Positions 9,173-16,790 of a DNA stretch of 64,000 nucleotides are shown one piece after another. Positions within the stretch are counted from its first letter, which is position 1. Each line of letters starts with the position of its first letter. Source of the DNA: Streptomyces sp. NBC_01317 (GTDB lineage Bacteria > Actinomycetota > Actinomycetes > Streptomycetales > Streptomycetaceae). The notes under the pieces are model-generated. The model saw nothing but the letters and a program-made list of their open reading frames with translations, was not told where the DNA came from and did not search any database. The stretch spans positions 124,001 through 188,000 of the forward strand of contig NZ_CP108393.1 of NCBI RefSeq assembly GCF_035961655.1, written 5' to 3'. The position numbers were made by a program, and so were the translations under genes.

Positions 9173-9988
9173 TCAGGCGACGGTGGGCGGTTGCGCCGCC
9201 AGCGCGACGATCGCCTCGCTCGTGTGGACCAGGAAGGTGAGCGTCTCCTGGAAGTACAGATGGATGTCGTTGCTGTCGTGCGACAGGTAGCCGATGGACA
9301 CGTCCTGGCCGATGTGCAGTGCGAAGTCGCCGCCCCGGCTGGAGAGGAGGAACGCGCCGTCGATGGCGGGCGCCCAGATGATGTCGCCGTCCAGAAGCCG
9401 CGCCAGGTGTTCGTGGATCGGGTAGCCGTGGTCGGAGGTCTCGTTCACGGCTGTGTACGCGTCGGCGCTCAGGGCCAGGTGGTAGGCGCCGTCGATGCCC
9501 GCCAGCCGCAGCGCGGTGATGGCCTGGCTGACGGTGTCCGGATAGGCGCGCACGTCCGCGGGCAGGGTGAGTGCCGGGTTCGAGGAGCTGGCGCGGACCC
9601 CGGTGATGCCCGCGGCCGGGTAACCCTCGAAGAGGGCGCGGTCCTCGGCGAAGGCGAGCTGCCGGGCGGCGTCCTTGACGGGCCCCCAGTCGGCGTCCTT
9701 GGCACCGCGCGCGACGTTGTCCACCTCGCGGCGGTCGACGGTGAACGGGACCCGCAGCTCCACGACGGGCTGTGAGCGGCGGGAGAGGGCGTGGACGCCG
9801 GGGGCGGGCGGGTCGATGGGGTCCACGTGGCCGGTGGGGACGGCGGACAGTTCGAGCCCGCCGGGCTCGGGCATGTCGACGATACGGCGGCCGGCGATGT
9901 GGCGTGTGAAGGTACGGCGCGCCTCCTCCTCCAGGTCGGCCCAGGCGACGGCGGAGATCGGTGCGAGTGCGCGGTGCAGGTTGTTCAC
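9173..9988 (-). CDS. Family 1 encapsulin nanocompartment shell protein
   Basis: A 271-aa shell protein of the linocin M18/CFP29 type. It starts with the conserved NNLHRALAPISAVAWADLEEEA and has the family pattern GRRIVDMPEPGG, the E-loop VPFTVDRREVDNVARGAKDADWGPVKDAARQLAFAEDRALFEG, IDGAYHLAL and GGDFALHIGQDVSIGY. Many copies self-assemble into an icosahedral protein shell with an HK97-like fold. The upstream gene encodes its peroxidase cargo, and the GTG start of this gene overlaps the TGA stop of that gene by four bases (GTGA), so the two are translated in a coupled way. Confidence 0.95.
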   Translation of the reverse strand: MNNLHRALAPISAVAWADLEEEARRTFTRHIAGRRIVDMPEPGGLELSAVPTGHVDPIDPPAPGVHALSRRSQPVVELRVPFTVDRREVDNVARGAKDADWGPVKDAARQLAFAEDRALFEGYPAAGITGVRASSSNPALTLPADVRAYPDTVSQAITALRLAGIDGAYHLALSADAYTAVNETSDHGYPIHEHLARLLDGDIIWAPAIDGAFLLSSRGGDFALHIGQDVSIGYLSHDSNDIHLYFQETLTFLVHTSEAIVALAAQPPTVA

Positions 9989-11064
9989 GGGGTGCTGCTC
10001 CTCTTCGTTGCCTTGAGATCGCCGATGCCGAGTGAGTCGTCGGGGGTCGGGGTGCCGCCCGGGCCCGGCGTGTCGCGACTCGCCGTGTCGTCACCGCGCG
10101 GCCTGGCGACGCGGATCCCGGCGGGCGCGGGCGGAGGCGGGGGATCGTCCAGGAAGTCGACCGTGGGCGCGAAGAAGAGCGTGCCGGTGACGGCCGTCGA
10201 GAAGTCCAGGATGCGGTCGTGGGTCGCCGGCGGGCGGCCGAGGAACATGTTCCGCAGCATCTCCTCGGTGACACCGGGCGTACGGGAGTAGCCGATGAAG
10301 TACGTGCCGAACTCACCCCGCCCCGGGCTGCCGAACGGCATGTTGTCGCGGAGGATGTCCTGTTCCTCGCCGTCCGCGTCGGTGATGGTGGTCAGCGCGA
10401 CGTGCGACGCGTCCTCGTCCAGCTCGACGTTGGTCAGCTTCTTGCGCCCCATGATCTTCTCCTGCTGCTCGACCGGCAGCGCGTTCCAGGCGTCGAGGTC
10501 GTGCAGGTACTTCTGCACGATGACGTAGCTGCCGCCGGCGTAGCCCGGGTCCTCGCCGCCGACGAGGACGGCGGTCCGCGCGTCCGGTCCCGTCGGGTTC
10601 TCCGTACCGTCCACAAAGCCGAGCAGGTCCCGTACGTCCAGGTACTTGAAGCCCTGGACCTCGTCCTGGACGGTGACGGAGCCCCGCAGCCGGTCCATGA
10701 TCTCCGCGGCCAGGCCGAAGCACAGGTCGGCTCGCGTGGCGCGGATGTGGAAGAGAAGGTCCCCCGGCGTGGACACCGCGTGGTGCCGGGGGCCCGCCAG
10801 GTCGATGAAGGGGTGCAGTTCGGCCGGGCGGGGGCCGTCGAAGAGGCGGTCCCACACCTGGGAGCCGAAGGCGGTCACACAGGTCAGCACGCCGTCGGGG
10901 GCGCCGAAGCCGACCGCCCGGGTCAGTCCCGACAGGTCGGACAGCAGGTCGCGGGCGACGGCCTCGCCCCCGGGGTCGACCGTCAGGACCAGGAAGGTCG
11001 CGGCGGTGGTCAGGGGGCTGAGGACCGCCTGCGGCACGGCCTCCTGGGAAGGTTCGCCCGTCAA
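9985..11064 (-). CDS. DyP-type heme peroxidase, encapsulin cargo
   Basis: A 359-aa dye-decolorizing peroxidase. The GFVDGTENP motif supplies the distal Asp, EDASHVALTTI the likely proximal heme-ligand His, and ILRDNMPFG the distal Arg. A Pro-rich linker leads to the C-terminal tail DDSLGIGDLKATKR, which matches the cargo-loading peptide that docks DyP inside encapsulin shells. The start is placed at TTG 11064 because AAGGAG lies six bases upstream; longer frames extend into low-quality upstream sequence without a site. The gene heads a two-gene operon with the shell gene. The system is linked to peroxide handling in other actinobacteria (family knowledge). Confidence 0.94.
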   Translation of the reverse strand: MTGEPSQEAVPQAVLSPLTTAATFLVLTVDPGGEAVARDLLSDLSGLTRAVGFGAPDGVLTCVTAFGSQVWDRLFDGPRPAELHPFIDLAGPRHHAVSTPGDLLFHIRATRADLCFGLAAEIMDRLRGSVTVQDEVQGFKYLDVRDLLGFVDGTENPTGPDARTAVLVGGEDPGYAGGSYVIVQKYLHDLDAWNALPVEQQEKIMGRKKLTNVELDEDASHVALTTITDADGEEQDILRDNMPFGSPGRGEFGTYFIGYSRTPGVTEEMLRNMFLGRPPATHDRILDFSTAVTGTLFFAPTVDFLDDPPPPPAPAGIRVARPRGDDTASRDTPGPGGTPTPDDSLGIGDLKATKRSSTP

Positions 11065-11185
11065 TCCGCTCTCCTTGATCCGTGTTCCGAGTTTTGTGTG
11101 GCGTGTTCCGCGTTGCGTGTGCTGATTCGGGTGTGCCGATTCCGCGATGCGGTGCGGCTTCTTCCGCGCTTCGCGACGTGATTGT

Positions 11186-11200
11186 TCCGGATCATCCGGA
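11186..11200. promoter_or_regulatory. Palindrome TCCGGATCATCCGGA between divergent genes
   Basis: A perfect inverted repeat with 7-bp arms and a 1-bp centre lies in the 288-bp gap between the divergent peroxidase operon and the VWA lipoprotein gene. It could be an operator for either. No regulator gene is adjacent, so the binding protein is unknown. Confidence 0.4.
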
Positions 11201-11352
11201 TTTTGCCCGCGTGTGCGCGCCGTAGGGGGCCGCACGAGGGAACCACGGACCGGCCGTTGCCGCATCGAGACGGATCCGAAACTCTTTCGACGGCTCGTCA
11301 GACCCTCGTCGTACGTCACATTCACAAGTGCCCGACGATTCAGGGGGATCAG

Positions 11353-12903
11353 ATGAGACTCGGTACGGGAATCCGTCGATCAGCTGTGGCCGGGGCGATC
11401 GCGGGGGCCCTGTTGCTCACCGGTTGCTCCGGGGAGATGGGGAGCAAGGCCGACAGGGCCTCGAACGGCGGCCCGCGGGCGTGGGCCGGCGGTTCGGGCG
11501 GCGCCGGCGGGTCCGGAGCGCCGGCGACCGGTGTCGAGGAGGGGACGGACGAGGGCGAGCAGAAGTTCGCGCCGCCGGACTACCTGTCGACCTTCGCGCT
11601 GGACGTGGACACCGCCTCGTACGGCTACGCGGTGCGGTCCTTGGACGAGGGACGGCGTCCCGAGCCGTCGACCGTACGGCCCGAGGAGTTCGTCAACAGC
11701 TTCCGCCAGGAGTACGACCGCCCCGAGGGCAACGGCTTCTCGGTCTCGCTGGACGGGGCCCGGGTGAGCGGGAAGGACGATCCGGACGAGGCCGGACCGT
11801 GGTCCCTCGTCCGGGTCGGGCTGGCCACCCGGCTCGCCGAGGACAGCGGGGAACGCCCGCCCGCCGCCCTGACGTTCGTGGTCGACGTCTCCGGGTCGAT
11901 GGCCGAGCCCGGCCGGCTCGACCTGGTCAAGGACTCGCTCTCCCTGCTCACCGGCGAGCTGCGCGACGACGACTCGATCGCTCTGGTGACCTTCAGCGGC
12001 GAGGCGGAGACCCGGCTGACGATGACGCGGGTCGGGGACAGCCGCGAGCGGATCCGGCGGGCGGTCGCGGACCTGGAACCCTCCGACTCCACCAACCTGG
12101 AGGCGGGGATCACGACCGGGTACGCGGAGGCCGTCGAGGGTCGCAGGGAAGGCGCCACCAACCGGGTCGTCCTGCTCTCCGACGCGCTGGCCAACACCGG
12201 CGAGACGCAGGCGGACGCGATCCTCGAACGCATCGCGACCGCGCGGGAGCGCCACGGCATCACCCTCTTCGGCGTGGGGATCGGCAGCGAGTACGGCGAC
12301 GCGCTGATGGAGCGGCTGGCCGACAAGGGCGACGGGTCCACCACGTACATCTCGGACAAGGAGGAGGCCAGGAAGGTCTTCGTCGACCAGCTGCCCGCCC
12401 AGGTCGAGTTGCGGGCCAGGGACGCGAAGGCGCAGGTGGCCTTCGACCGGCGGACGGTCGAGCGGTTCCGGCTGATCGGGTACGAGAACCGCGCGGTCGC
12501 GGACGAGGACTTCCGGAACGACCGGGTGGACGGCGGGGAGATCGGCCCCGGCCACACGGTCACGGCGCTCTACGCCGTACAACTGCGTCCCGGTGCCGAG
12601 GGGGAGATCGCGAAGGCGACCGTACGCTGGCTCGACCCCGCGACGCGCGCCCCGCGCGAACGGTCGGGGTCCGTGCGGACCGACGCGGTCGACTCGGCAC
12701 TGTGGAGCGAGGCGAAGCCGCGCCTCCAGGTCACCGCGGTCGCGGCCTACTTCGCCGAGGAGTTGCGCGGCGGTTCGGTTCCCGGCGCGCCCGCGCTGGA
12801 CACGCTGGCCGAGCGGGCCGGCGCCCTGGCGGAGTCGACGGAGGACCCGTCGGTCGAGCGGCTGGCGGAGGCGATCCGCCGGGCGGACCGGCTCCGGGAC
12901 TGA
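11353..12903 (+). CDS. von Willebrand factor type A lipoprotein, YfbK-like
   Basis: A 516-aa exported lipoprotein with lipobox LLTGC (Cys25). A Gly/Ala-rich spacer is followed by the YfbK-type N-terminal domain (FALDVDTASYGYAVRSL, RPEEFVNSF), a VWA domain with a complete MIDAS site (DVSGSM, a distal Thr in SDSTNLEAG and Asp in LLSDALANTG), and the C-terminal YfbK region. VWA domains bind protein partners through a metal ion; the function of this group is not known. The ATG at 11353 follows a GGGGGA site. The opposite-strand peroxidase operon is transcribed away from it. Confidence 0.85.
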   Translation: MRLGTGIRRSAVAGAIAGALLLTGCSGEMGSKADRASNGGPRAWAGGSGGAGGSGAPATGVEEGTDEGEQKFAPPDYLSTFALDVDTASYGYAVRSLDEGRRPEPSTVRPEEFVNSFRQEYDRPEGNGFSVSLDGARVSGKDDPDEAGPWSLVRVGLATRLAEDSGERPPAALTFVVDVSGSMAEPGRLDLVKDSLSLLTGELRDDDSIALVTFSGEAETRLTMTRVGDSRERIRRAVADLEPSDSTNLEAGITTGYAEAVEGRREGATNRVVLLSDALANTGETQADAILERIATARERHGITLFGVGIGSEYGDALMERLADKGDGSTTYISDKEEARKVFVDQLPAQVELRARDAKAQVAFDRRTVERFRLIGYENRAVADEDFRNDRVDGGEIGPGHTVTALYAVQLRPGAEGEIAKATVRWLDPATRAPRERSGSVRTDAVDSALWSEAKPRLQVTAVAAYFAEELRGGSVPGAPALDTLAERAGALAESTEDPSVERLAEAIRRADRLRD

Positions 12904-13201
12904 CCTGGCAGGCCCTCGGGCGCTGTCACAGGTGGCGGGTAATGTGCGGACATGGTCACTGAAATCGTCATCATCCAGGTCGAGAACGGCCACAGCGAAG
13001 CCTTCGCCGCCGCGTACCGGCAGGCGCGTGAGCTGCTCATCACCACGCCCGGCTGCCTGAGCGCGAAGATGCTGTGGGGCGTCGAGTCGCCGTCGCGGTT
13101 CATCGGTGTGAACGAGTAGGAGTCCAAGGAGGCGCACCTGGAGAACTTCCGGGGTGACACCGAGCGGTACGCGAAGTACCGGGGCATCTCAATGCCCTGT
13201 G

Positions 13202-14401
13202 TCAAGCTGCTGCGACAGCGGGTGGGGCCGCTGTGAACGGGCGTTTGTCCCGCAGCATCGCCCACAGAACGTCGACCCTGCGCCGGGCCAGGGACAGGAC
13301 TGCCTGGGTGTGGATCATGCCTTCACCTCGCTTCTTGCGGTAGTACTCCTGCGAGGGGCCAGGCAGGGTCATCGACACGTGGGCGGACATGTAGAAGACG
13401 TGCCGTAGGCGCCGGTTGTAGTGCTTGGGCCGGTGCAGGTTGTTGGTCCTGCGGCCGGAATCCCGGGGGACCGGCGCGAGACCCGCGTGTGCGGCGAGGT
13501 GGCCGGCGTCCTTGTGCGTGGACATGTCGCCGACGACGGCCAGCAGCTCGGCTCCGAGGATCGGCCCCATGCCGGGCAGGGACTCGATGATCTCGGCTCG
13601 TTCGTCGGTGCGGAACACGGCGGTGATGGCCTGCTCGTTCTCCTTGATCCGCTCGTCCAGTTCGAGAACGCGGTGGGCCAGATCCTTCACGAGCTTCGCC
13701 GCCAGGTCCTCGCCGGGCAGCGATGTGTGCTGGGAGGCCCCGGCCTCCACGGCGCGCTCGGCGAAGACGGCGGCGGACCGGATCTTCCGGCGTGCGAGCC
13801 AGTCGGTGAGCCGCTTCACTCCCATTCGCCGGATGGCGGCCGGGGTCTGGTAGCCCGTCAGCAGGATCAGCCCCGGGCGCTTGCGGAACTCGAAGGCGCG
13901 TTCCAGCGCCGGGCAGATGCCGACCAGGACCTCGCGGAGCCGGTTGATCATCCGGACCCGGTCGGCTATCAGGTCCTGGCGGTAGCCGACCAGGAGCTGG
14001 AGTCCGCTGGTCAGCTCCACCGAGGGTTCGATCGGCCGGAAGTCCCGTCGCAGGCGGGCCAGGTCAGCGATGACCCGGGCGTCCTTGGCGTCGGTCTTGC
14101 CCTCGCCGCGGTAGGCGCCCGTCATGCGGTTCACGGTCTTGCCGGGGATGTAGACGACCGACTGGCCGTGAGCGAGGAGGAGGGCCAGCAGTAGGGCGGA
14201 GGGGCGGCTGGAGATGTCCACGGCCCATCGTGCCTCGTCCGCCATCTCCAGGACGTCCCCGAGCAGGGCGAGGATCTCTGCCTCGTCGTTGGGGACCTTC
14301 CGCGACAGCACCCGCTCGCCGTCACCGTCGATGGCCACCGCCCAGTGGTGTCCCTTGCCGGCGTCGATGCCGACCCAGATCAACTGATACTTCGTGCTCA
14401 A
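13202..14401 (-). CDS. IS110-family DEDD transposase/recombinase
   Basis: A full-length 399-aa recombinase. The N-terminal RuvC-like DEDD domain shows Asp in VGIDAGKGHHW and the pair of Asp residues in GEGKTDAKDARVIADLARL. The C-terminal transposase_20 domain is present as IESLPGMGPILGAELLAVVGD and LAAHAGLAPVPRDSGRRT, which holds the likely catalytic Ser, followed by a YNRRLRHVFYMSA region. IS110 recombinases act on DNA guided by a bridge RNA transcribed from the element. The start codon is TTG at 14401, giving the common MSTKYQLIWVGIDAGK beginning. No frameshift is visible, so the element may still be active. Confidence 0.93.
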   Translation of the reverse strand: MSTKYQLIWVGIDAGKGHHWAVAIDGDGERVLSRKVPNDEAEILALLGDVLEMADEARWAVDISSRPSALLLALLLAHGQSVVYIPGKTVNRMTGAYRGEGKTDAKDARVIADLARLRRDFRPIEPSVELTSGLQLLVGYRQDLIADRVRMINRLREVLVGICPALERAFEFRKRPGLILLTGYQTPAAIRRMGVKRLTDWLARRKIRSAAVFAERAVEAGASQHTSLPGEDLAAKLVKDLAHRVLELDERIKENEQAITAVFRTDERAEIIESLPGMGPILGAELLAVVGDMSTHKDAGHLAAHAGLAPVPRDSGRRTNNLHRPKHYNRRLRHVFYMSAHVSMTLPGPSQEYYRKKRGEGMIHTQAVLSLARRRVDVLWAMLRDKRPFTAAPPAVAAA

Positions 14402-14454
14402 CGTGCGTCACCGTCCCTCTTGACCTGCAAGTTCGTGGTCCGAGGAACACTCCG

Positions 14455-14622
14455 CCGTCGAAGCCTTAGTCAGCGATGGGTCGCATCTCTCAATCAGCAG
14501 TCAGAGCGTCCAAGGGAACCGGGCGGCCATGCCCCGGGAGCCATCTGCGCGGCACTTTCTCATCAGCCACACCCGGCTCCCCCGGACCAACGACGCACCT
14601 GCCCAATCCCCTTGGGACCACA
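14455..14622 (-). ncRNA. Putative IS110 bridge RNA (ends approximate)
   Basis: On the transposase strand the left end folds into two consecutive stem-loops with internal loops. In 5'-to-3' order four short segments match the DNA they should guide. ATGAGAA (14563-14557) resembles the left target ATGAG-GA. CCGGGGCAT (14537-14529) is complementary to the right target strand, nine bases including one core base. ATTGAGA (14494-14488) equals the end of the element plus the GA core. CTAAGGCTTC (14469-14460) is the exact complement of the element's first ten bases (14640-14631). The first loop is closed by pairing of GTCC with GGAC and CCGGG with CCCGG. The second contains a small GATG/CATC hairpin. 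Order and spacing (19 and 18 nt between paired guides) agree with the published IS110/IS621 bridge RNA layout. The RNA itself is inferred. Confidence 0.72.
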
Positions 14623-14792
14623 CCCCGGTTCTAAGGCTTCCTCATGGCGCACGTGTCGGAGTCGGAGCCCCTGGTGGTCGAGCACTACGTCGACGTCATG
14701 GACGGCTGAGGCACCTTTCCCGTACGGCGCCTTTTCCGTACGGTCCGGTCCGTAGGGATCGTTTCCTGGCGGGCCCAAGGGGAGGGTGTGGC

Positions 14793-15845
14793 GTGCGCGC
14801 TGTGGTGTTCGAGGAGTTCGGGCGGTTGCCGGTCGTACGGGACGTTCCTGATCCGGTGCCGCCGCCCTCCGGGGCGGTGGTCCGGGTCGGGGCGACCGGG
14901 CTGTGCCGGAGCGACTGGCACGGGTGGAGGGGGCACGACGACGGGATCTCCCTGCCGCACGTGCCGGGGCACGAACTGGCCGGCCGGATCGCGGCGTTGG
15001 ATTCGGCGGTCGGGAACTGGAAGGTCGGCGACCGGGTCACGGTGCCCTTCGTCTGCGCCTGTGGTCGGTGCGCCGCGTGTGCGGCCGGGGACCAGCAGAT
15101 CTGCGAGCGCCAGGAGCAGCCCGGGTTCACGCACTGGGGGTCGTTCGCCGAGTACGTTCCCGTGCACGGGGCCGACGTCAATCTGGTCGCCCTGCCCGAG
15201 GAGATGTCCTACGTCACGGCGGCGAGCCTGGGCTGCCGCTTCGCCACCGCCTACCGGGCCGTCGTCACGCGCGGGCGCGCGGGGCCCGGCTCGTGGGTGG
15301 CCGTGCACGGTTGCGGCGGGGTGGGTCTGTCGGCGGTCATGATCGCGGTGGCGGCGGGTGCGCGGGTCGTGGCGGTCGATGTGTCGCCGGAAGCGCTGCG
15401 GCTGGCCGAGCGGTTCGGCGCCGAGGCGTGTGTGGACGCCTCGGGTGGTGTCGAGGCCACGGCGGCGGCGGTCCGGGAGGTGACGGGCGGCGGGGCGCAG
15501 GTGTCGCTCGACGCCCTCGGCGCGGAGGCCACCTGCCGCGCGTCCGTGGAGTGCCTGCGCCGCCGGGGACGGCACGTGCAGGTCGGACTGGCTCCGGCGG
15601 ACGGCTTCGGCGTGTCGATGAACCGTGTCATCGCGTTCGAACTCGATCTTCTGGGCAGCCATGGCATGGCCGCGCACGCGTATCCGGTGATGATGGCTCA
15701 GGTGAGGTCCGGCCGGTTGCGCCCGGATCTCCTGGTCAGTGAGGTCATCGGTCTCGACGCGGCCCCGGCGGCGCTCGCGGCCCTGGGCGAGGGGTCCGGG
15801 GCGGGTATCACGGTGATCGCTCCCCAGCGGGAGGACAGGCCCTAG
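14793..15845 (+). CDS. Zinc-dependent alcohol dehydrogenase (MDR family)
   Basis: A 350-aa medium-chain dehydrogenase. The catalytic zinc ligands are Cys in TGLCRSDWHGW, His/Glu in PHVPGHELAG and the distal site. The structural zinc loop is C-A-C-G-R-C-A-A-C-x7-C. The Rossmann fold shows VHGCGGVGLSAVMIAVAAGARVVAVD. The family oxidises alcohols or reduces aldehydes with NAD(P); the substrate is unknown. GTG 14793 is preferred because AAGGGGAGG lies seven bases upstream. It begins 83 bases after the remnant of the monooxygenase gene, so it was probably once downstream of it in one transcription unit. Confidence 0.92.
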   Translation: MRAVVFEEFGRLPVVRDVPDPVPPPSGAVVRVGATGLCRSDWHGWRGHDDGISLPHVPGHELAGRIAALDSAVGNWKVGDRVTVPFVCACGRCAACAAGDQQICERQEQPGFTHWGSFAEYVPVHGADVNLVALPEEMSYVTAASLGCRFATAYRAVVTRGRAGPGSWVAVHGCGGVGLSAVMIAVAAGARVVAVDVSPEALRLAERFGAEACVDASGGVEATAAAVREVTGGGAQVSLDALGAEATCRASVECLRRRGRHVQVGLAPADGFGVSMNRVIAFELDLLGSHGMAAHAYPVMMAQVRSGRLRPDLLVSEVIGLDAAPAALAALGEGSGAGITVIAPQREDRP

Positions 15846-15990
15846 GCGTCTCTTCCGGGCGTGTCGCGGAGTCGGAGCGCCGGTTTTCACGGCGTGTCGC
15901 GCGTGGACACAGCCGCGCCGCGGCCCGCTCCTCCCCGAAGGGGACGAGCGACCGCGGCGTCATCGGCTCCGCGCTCCGGCTTCGGCCCGA

Positions 15991-16007
15991 CCGTCCGTGG
16001 CGGACGG
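15991..16007. terminator. Short hairpin between convergent genes
   Basis: CCGTCCG and CGGACGG flank a 3-base loop in the gap between the alcohol dehydrogenase and the convergent GlsB-type gene. It could terminate transcription from both sides. There is no T-tract, so confidence is modest. Confidence 0.4.
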
Positions 16008-16031
16008 CCGTGCGCGGTGCCGGGTGGGCGG

Positions 16032-16304
16032 TCAGGCGTGGGCGCGGGTACGGCCCGTGACGGCGCGATAGATCAGCAGCACGATGATGGAGCCGACGAT
16101 CGCGGCGATCCACGTCGACAGGTCGAAGAACCCGTCGATGGAGTCGACGCCGAATATCACCTTGCCGAGCCAGCCGCCGAGGAGACCGCCGACCACTCCG
16201 ACCAGCATCGTGACGATGAGGCCGCCCGGGTCCTTGCCGGGCACGAGGGCCTTGGCGATGAGGCCCGCGAGCAGTCCGATGATGATCCAGGCGATGATGC
16301 CCAT
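16032..16304 (-). CDS. GlsB/YeaQ/YmgE-family stress-response membrane protein
   Basis: A 90-aa protein with three predicted membrane segments: GIIAWIIIGLLAGLIAKALVPG, GLIVTMLVGVVGGLLGGWLG and IAAIVGSIIVLLIYRAV. The Gly-rich pattern and PGKDPGG loop are characteristic of the transglycosylase-associated/YeaQ group, small envelope proteins often induced by general stress. GGGAAGG precedes the ATG. The molecular role is not known. Confidence 0.88.
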   Translation of the reverse strand: MGIIAWIIIGLLAGLIAKALVPGKDPGGLIVTMLVGVVGGLLGGWLGKVIFGVDSIDGFFDLSTWIAAIVGSIIVLLIYRAVTGRTRAHA

Positions 16305-16790
16305 GACGCACAACCTTCCCTTTGGTCCGTGAACGAGCCGGGCTCGTCCGTTCCTTACGGCCTGCCGTGTGACCCTGCGCGCCGCCCCCAAACGTCGGAA
16401 GCCGAGATTCCTTCCGCGGTCCTTGGCCGACCTCCGTACGCAGGGCACTTTCAGGACAGGCTTTTGACGGATCATGAGAAAGTTTCATCGATTCGTTCCG
16501 AACCTCTGGACAGCCCCTTGGGTGCGCCTTAGTGTCTCGGCCCACCAGGCAAGTGTTTCGTCCCCGTAACAACGACGCGTCCCCACGCTCCTTCACGTAC
16601 CGGACAGCACCTCACTCACCACGCCTCCCTCCCACGGTCGGACCACTCCCCCGCACCGAGGCTCTGCGCCACCCGCACACGCACCCCCAGCACTCCCGTC
16701 ACCGGACTGCCCGGCGCCACCGGACGTCCCGGCGGGGTACCCGGCCGCGCGACCGTCGCGGCCGTGACCGCAGCAGAAAAGGGAAGCGAC
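16305..16790. other. 486-bp divergent intergenic region
   Basis: This gap lies between the GlsB-type gene (minus) and the secreted repeat protein (plus) and must hold both promoters. A relatively AT-rich stretch near 16465-16500 (GAGAAAGTTTCATCGATTCG) is the best candidate. No protein or RNA gene was recognised. Confidence 0.5.

Larger units (their letters stand above)
13189..14640 (-). mobile_element. IS110-family insertion sequence, about 1452 bp
   Basis: The ends were set by re-joining the interrupted ABM reading frame. The left flank ends GGGGCATC and the right flank begins CTCATGGCG, with TC at both junctions as the probable shared two-base core (GA on the transposase strand). There are no terminal inverted repeats or longer target duplications, as is usual in IS110. 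On the transposase strand the element has a 239-bp non-coding left end, then the transposase, then only 13 bp after its stop. A long upstream end and a short downstream end are typical of the IS110 group rather than IS1111. The left end contains the putative bridge RNA. Confidence 0.85.
12952..14709 (+). pseudogene. Antibiotic biosynthesis monooxygenase (ABM) family gene, broken by a stop codon and an IS110 insertion
   Basis: The reading frame starts at ATG 12952 (MVTEIVIIQVENGHSEAF) and shows a ferredoxin-like ABM domain. TAG at 13117-13119 replaces what is almost certainly a Trp codon in the family pattern V-N-E-W-E-S-K-E-A-H-L. The frame continues to K-Y-R-G-I at 13188, where the IS110 element begins. 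The missing C-terminus resumes on the far side at 14641 as L-M-A-H-V-S then EPLVVEHYVDVMDG, ending with TGA at 14709. Removing 13189-14640 restores one continuous frame apart from the TAG. The gene is therefore doubly inactivated: one point nonsense change and one insertion. TAATGT 7 bases before the ATG could be a -10 box of a leaderless transcript. Confidence 0.88.

Noticed and set aside
13120..13236. Second small gene after the internal TAG in the monooxygenase
   Set aside because: The downstream frame is simply the continuation of the same ABM domain and has no start or ribosome site of its own.
14460..14640. 10-bp inverted repeat read as terminal inverted repeats of the IS or as an attenuator
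   Set aside because: Only one copy lies at an end; the other is internal. Its place as the fourth of four ordered guide segments fits a bridge RNA better.
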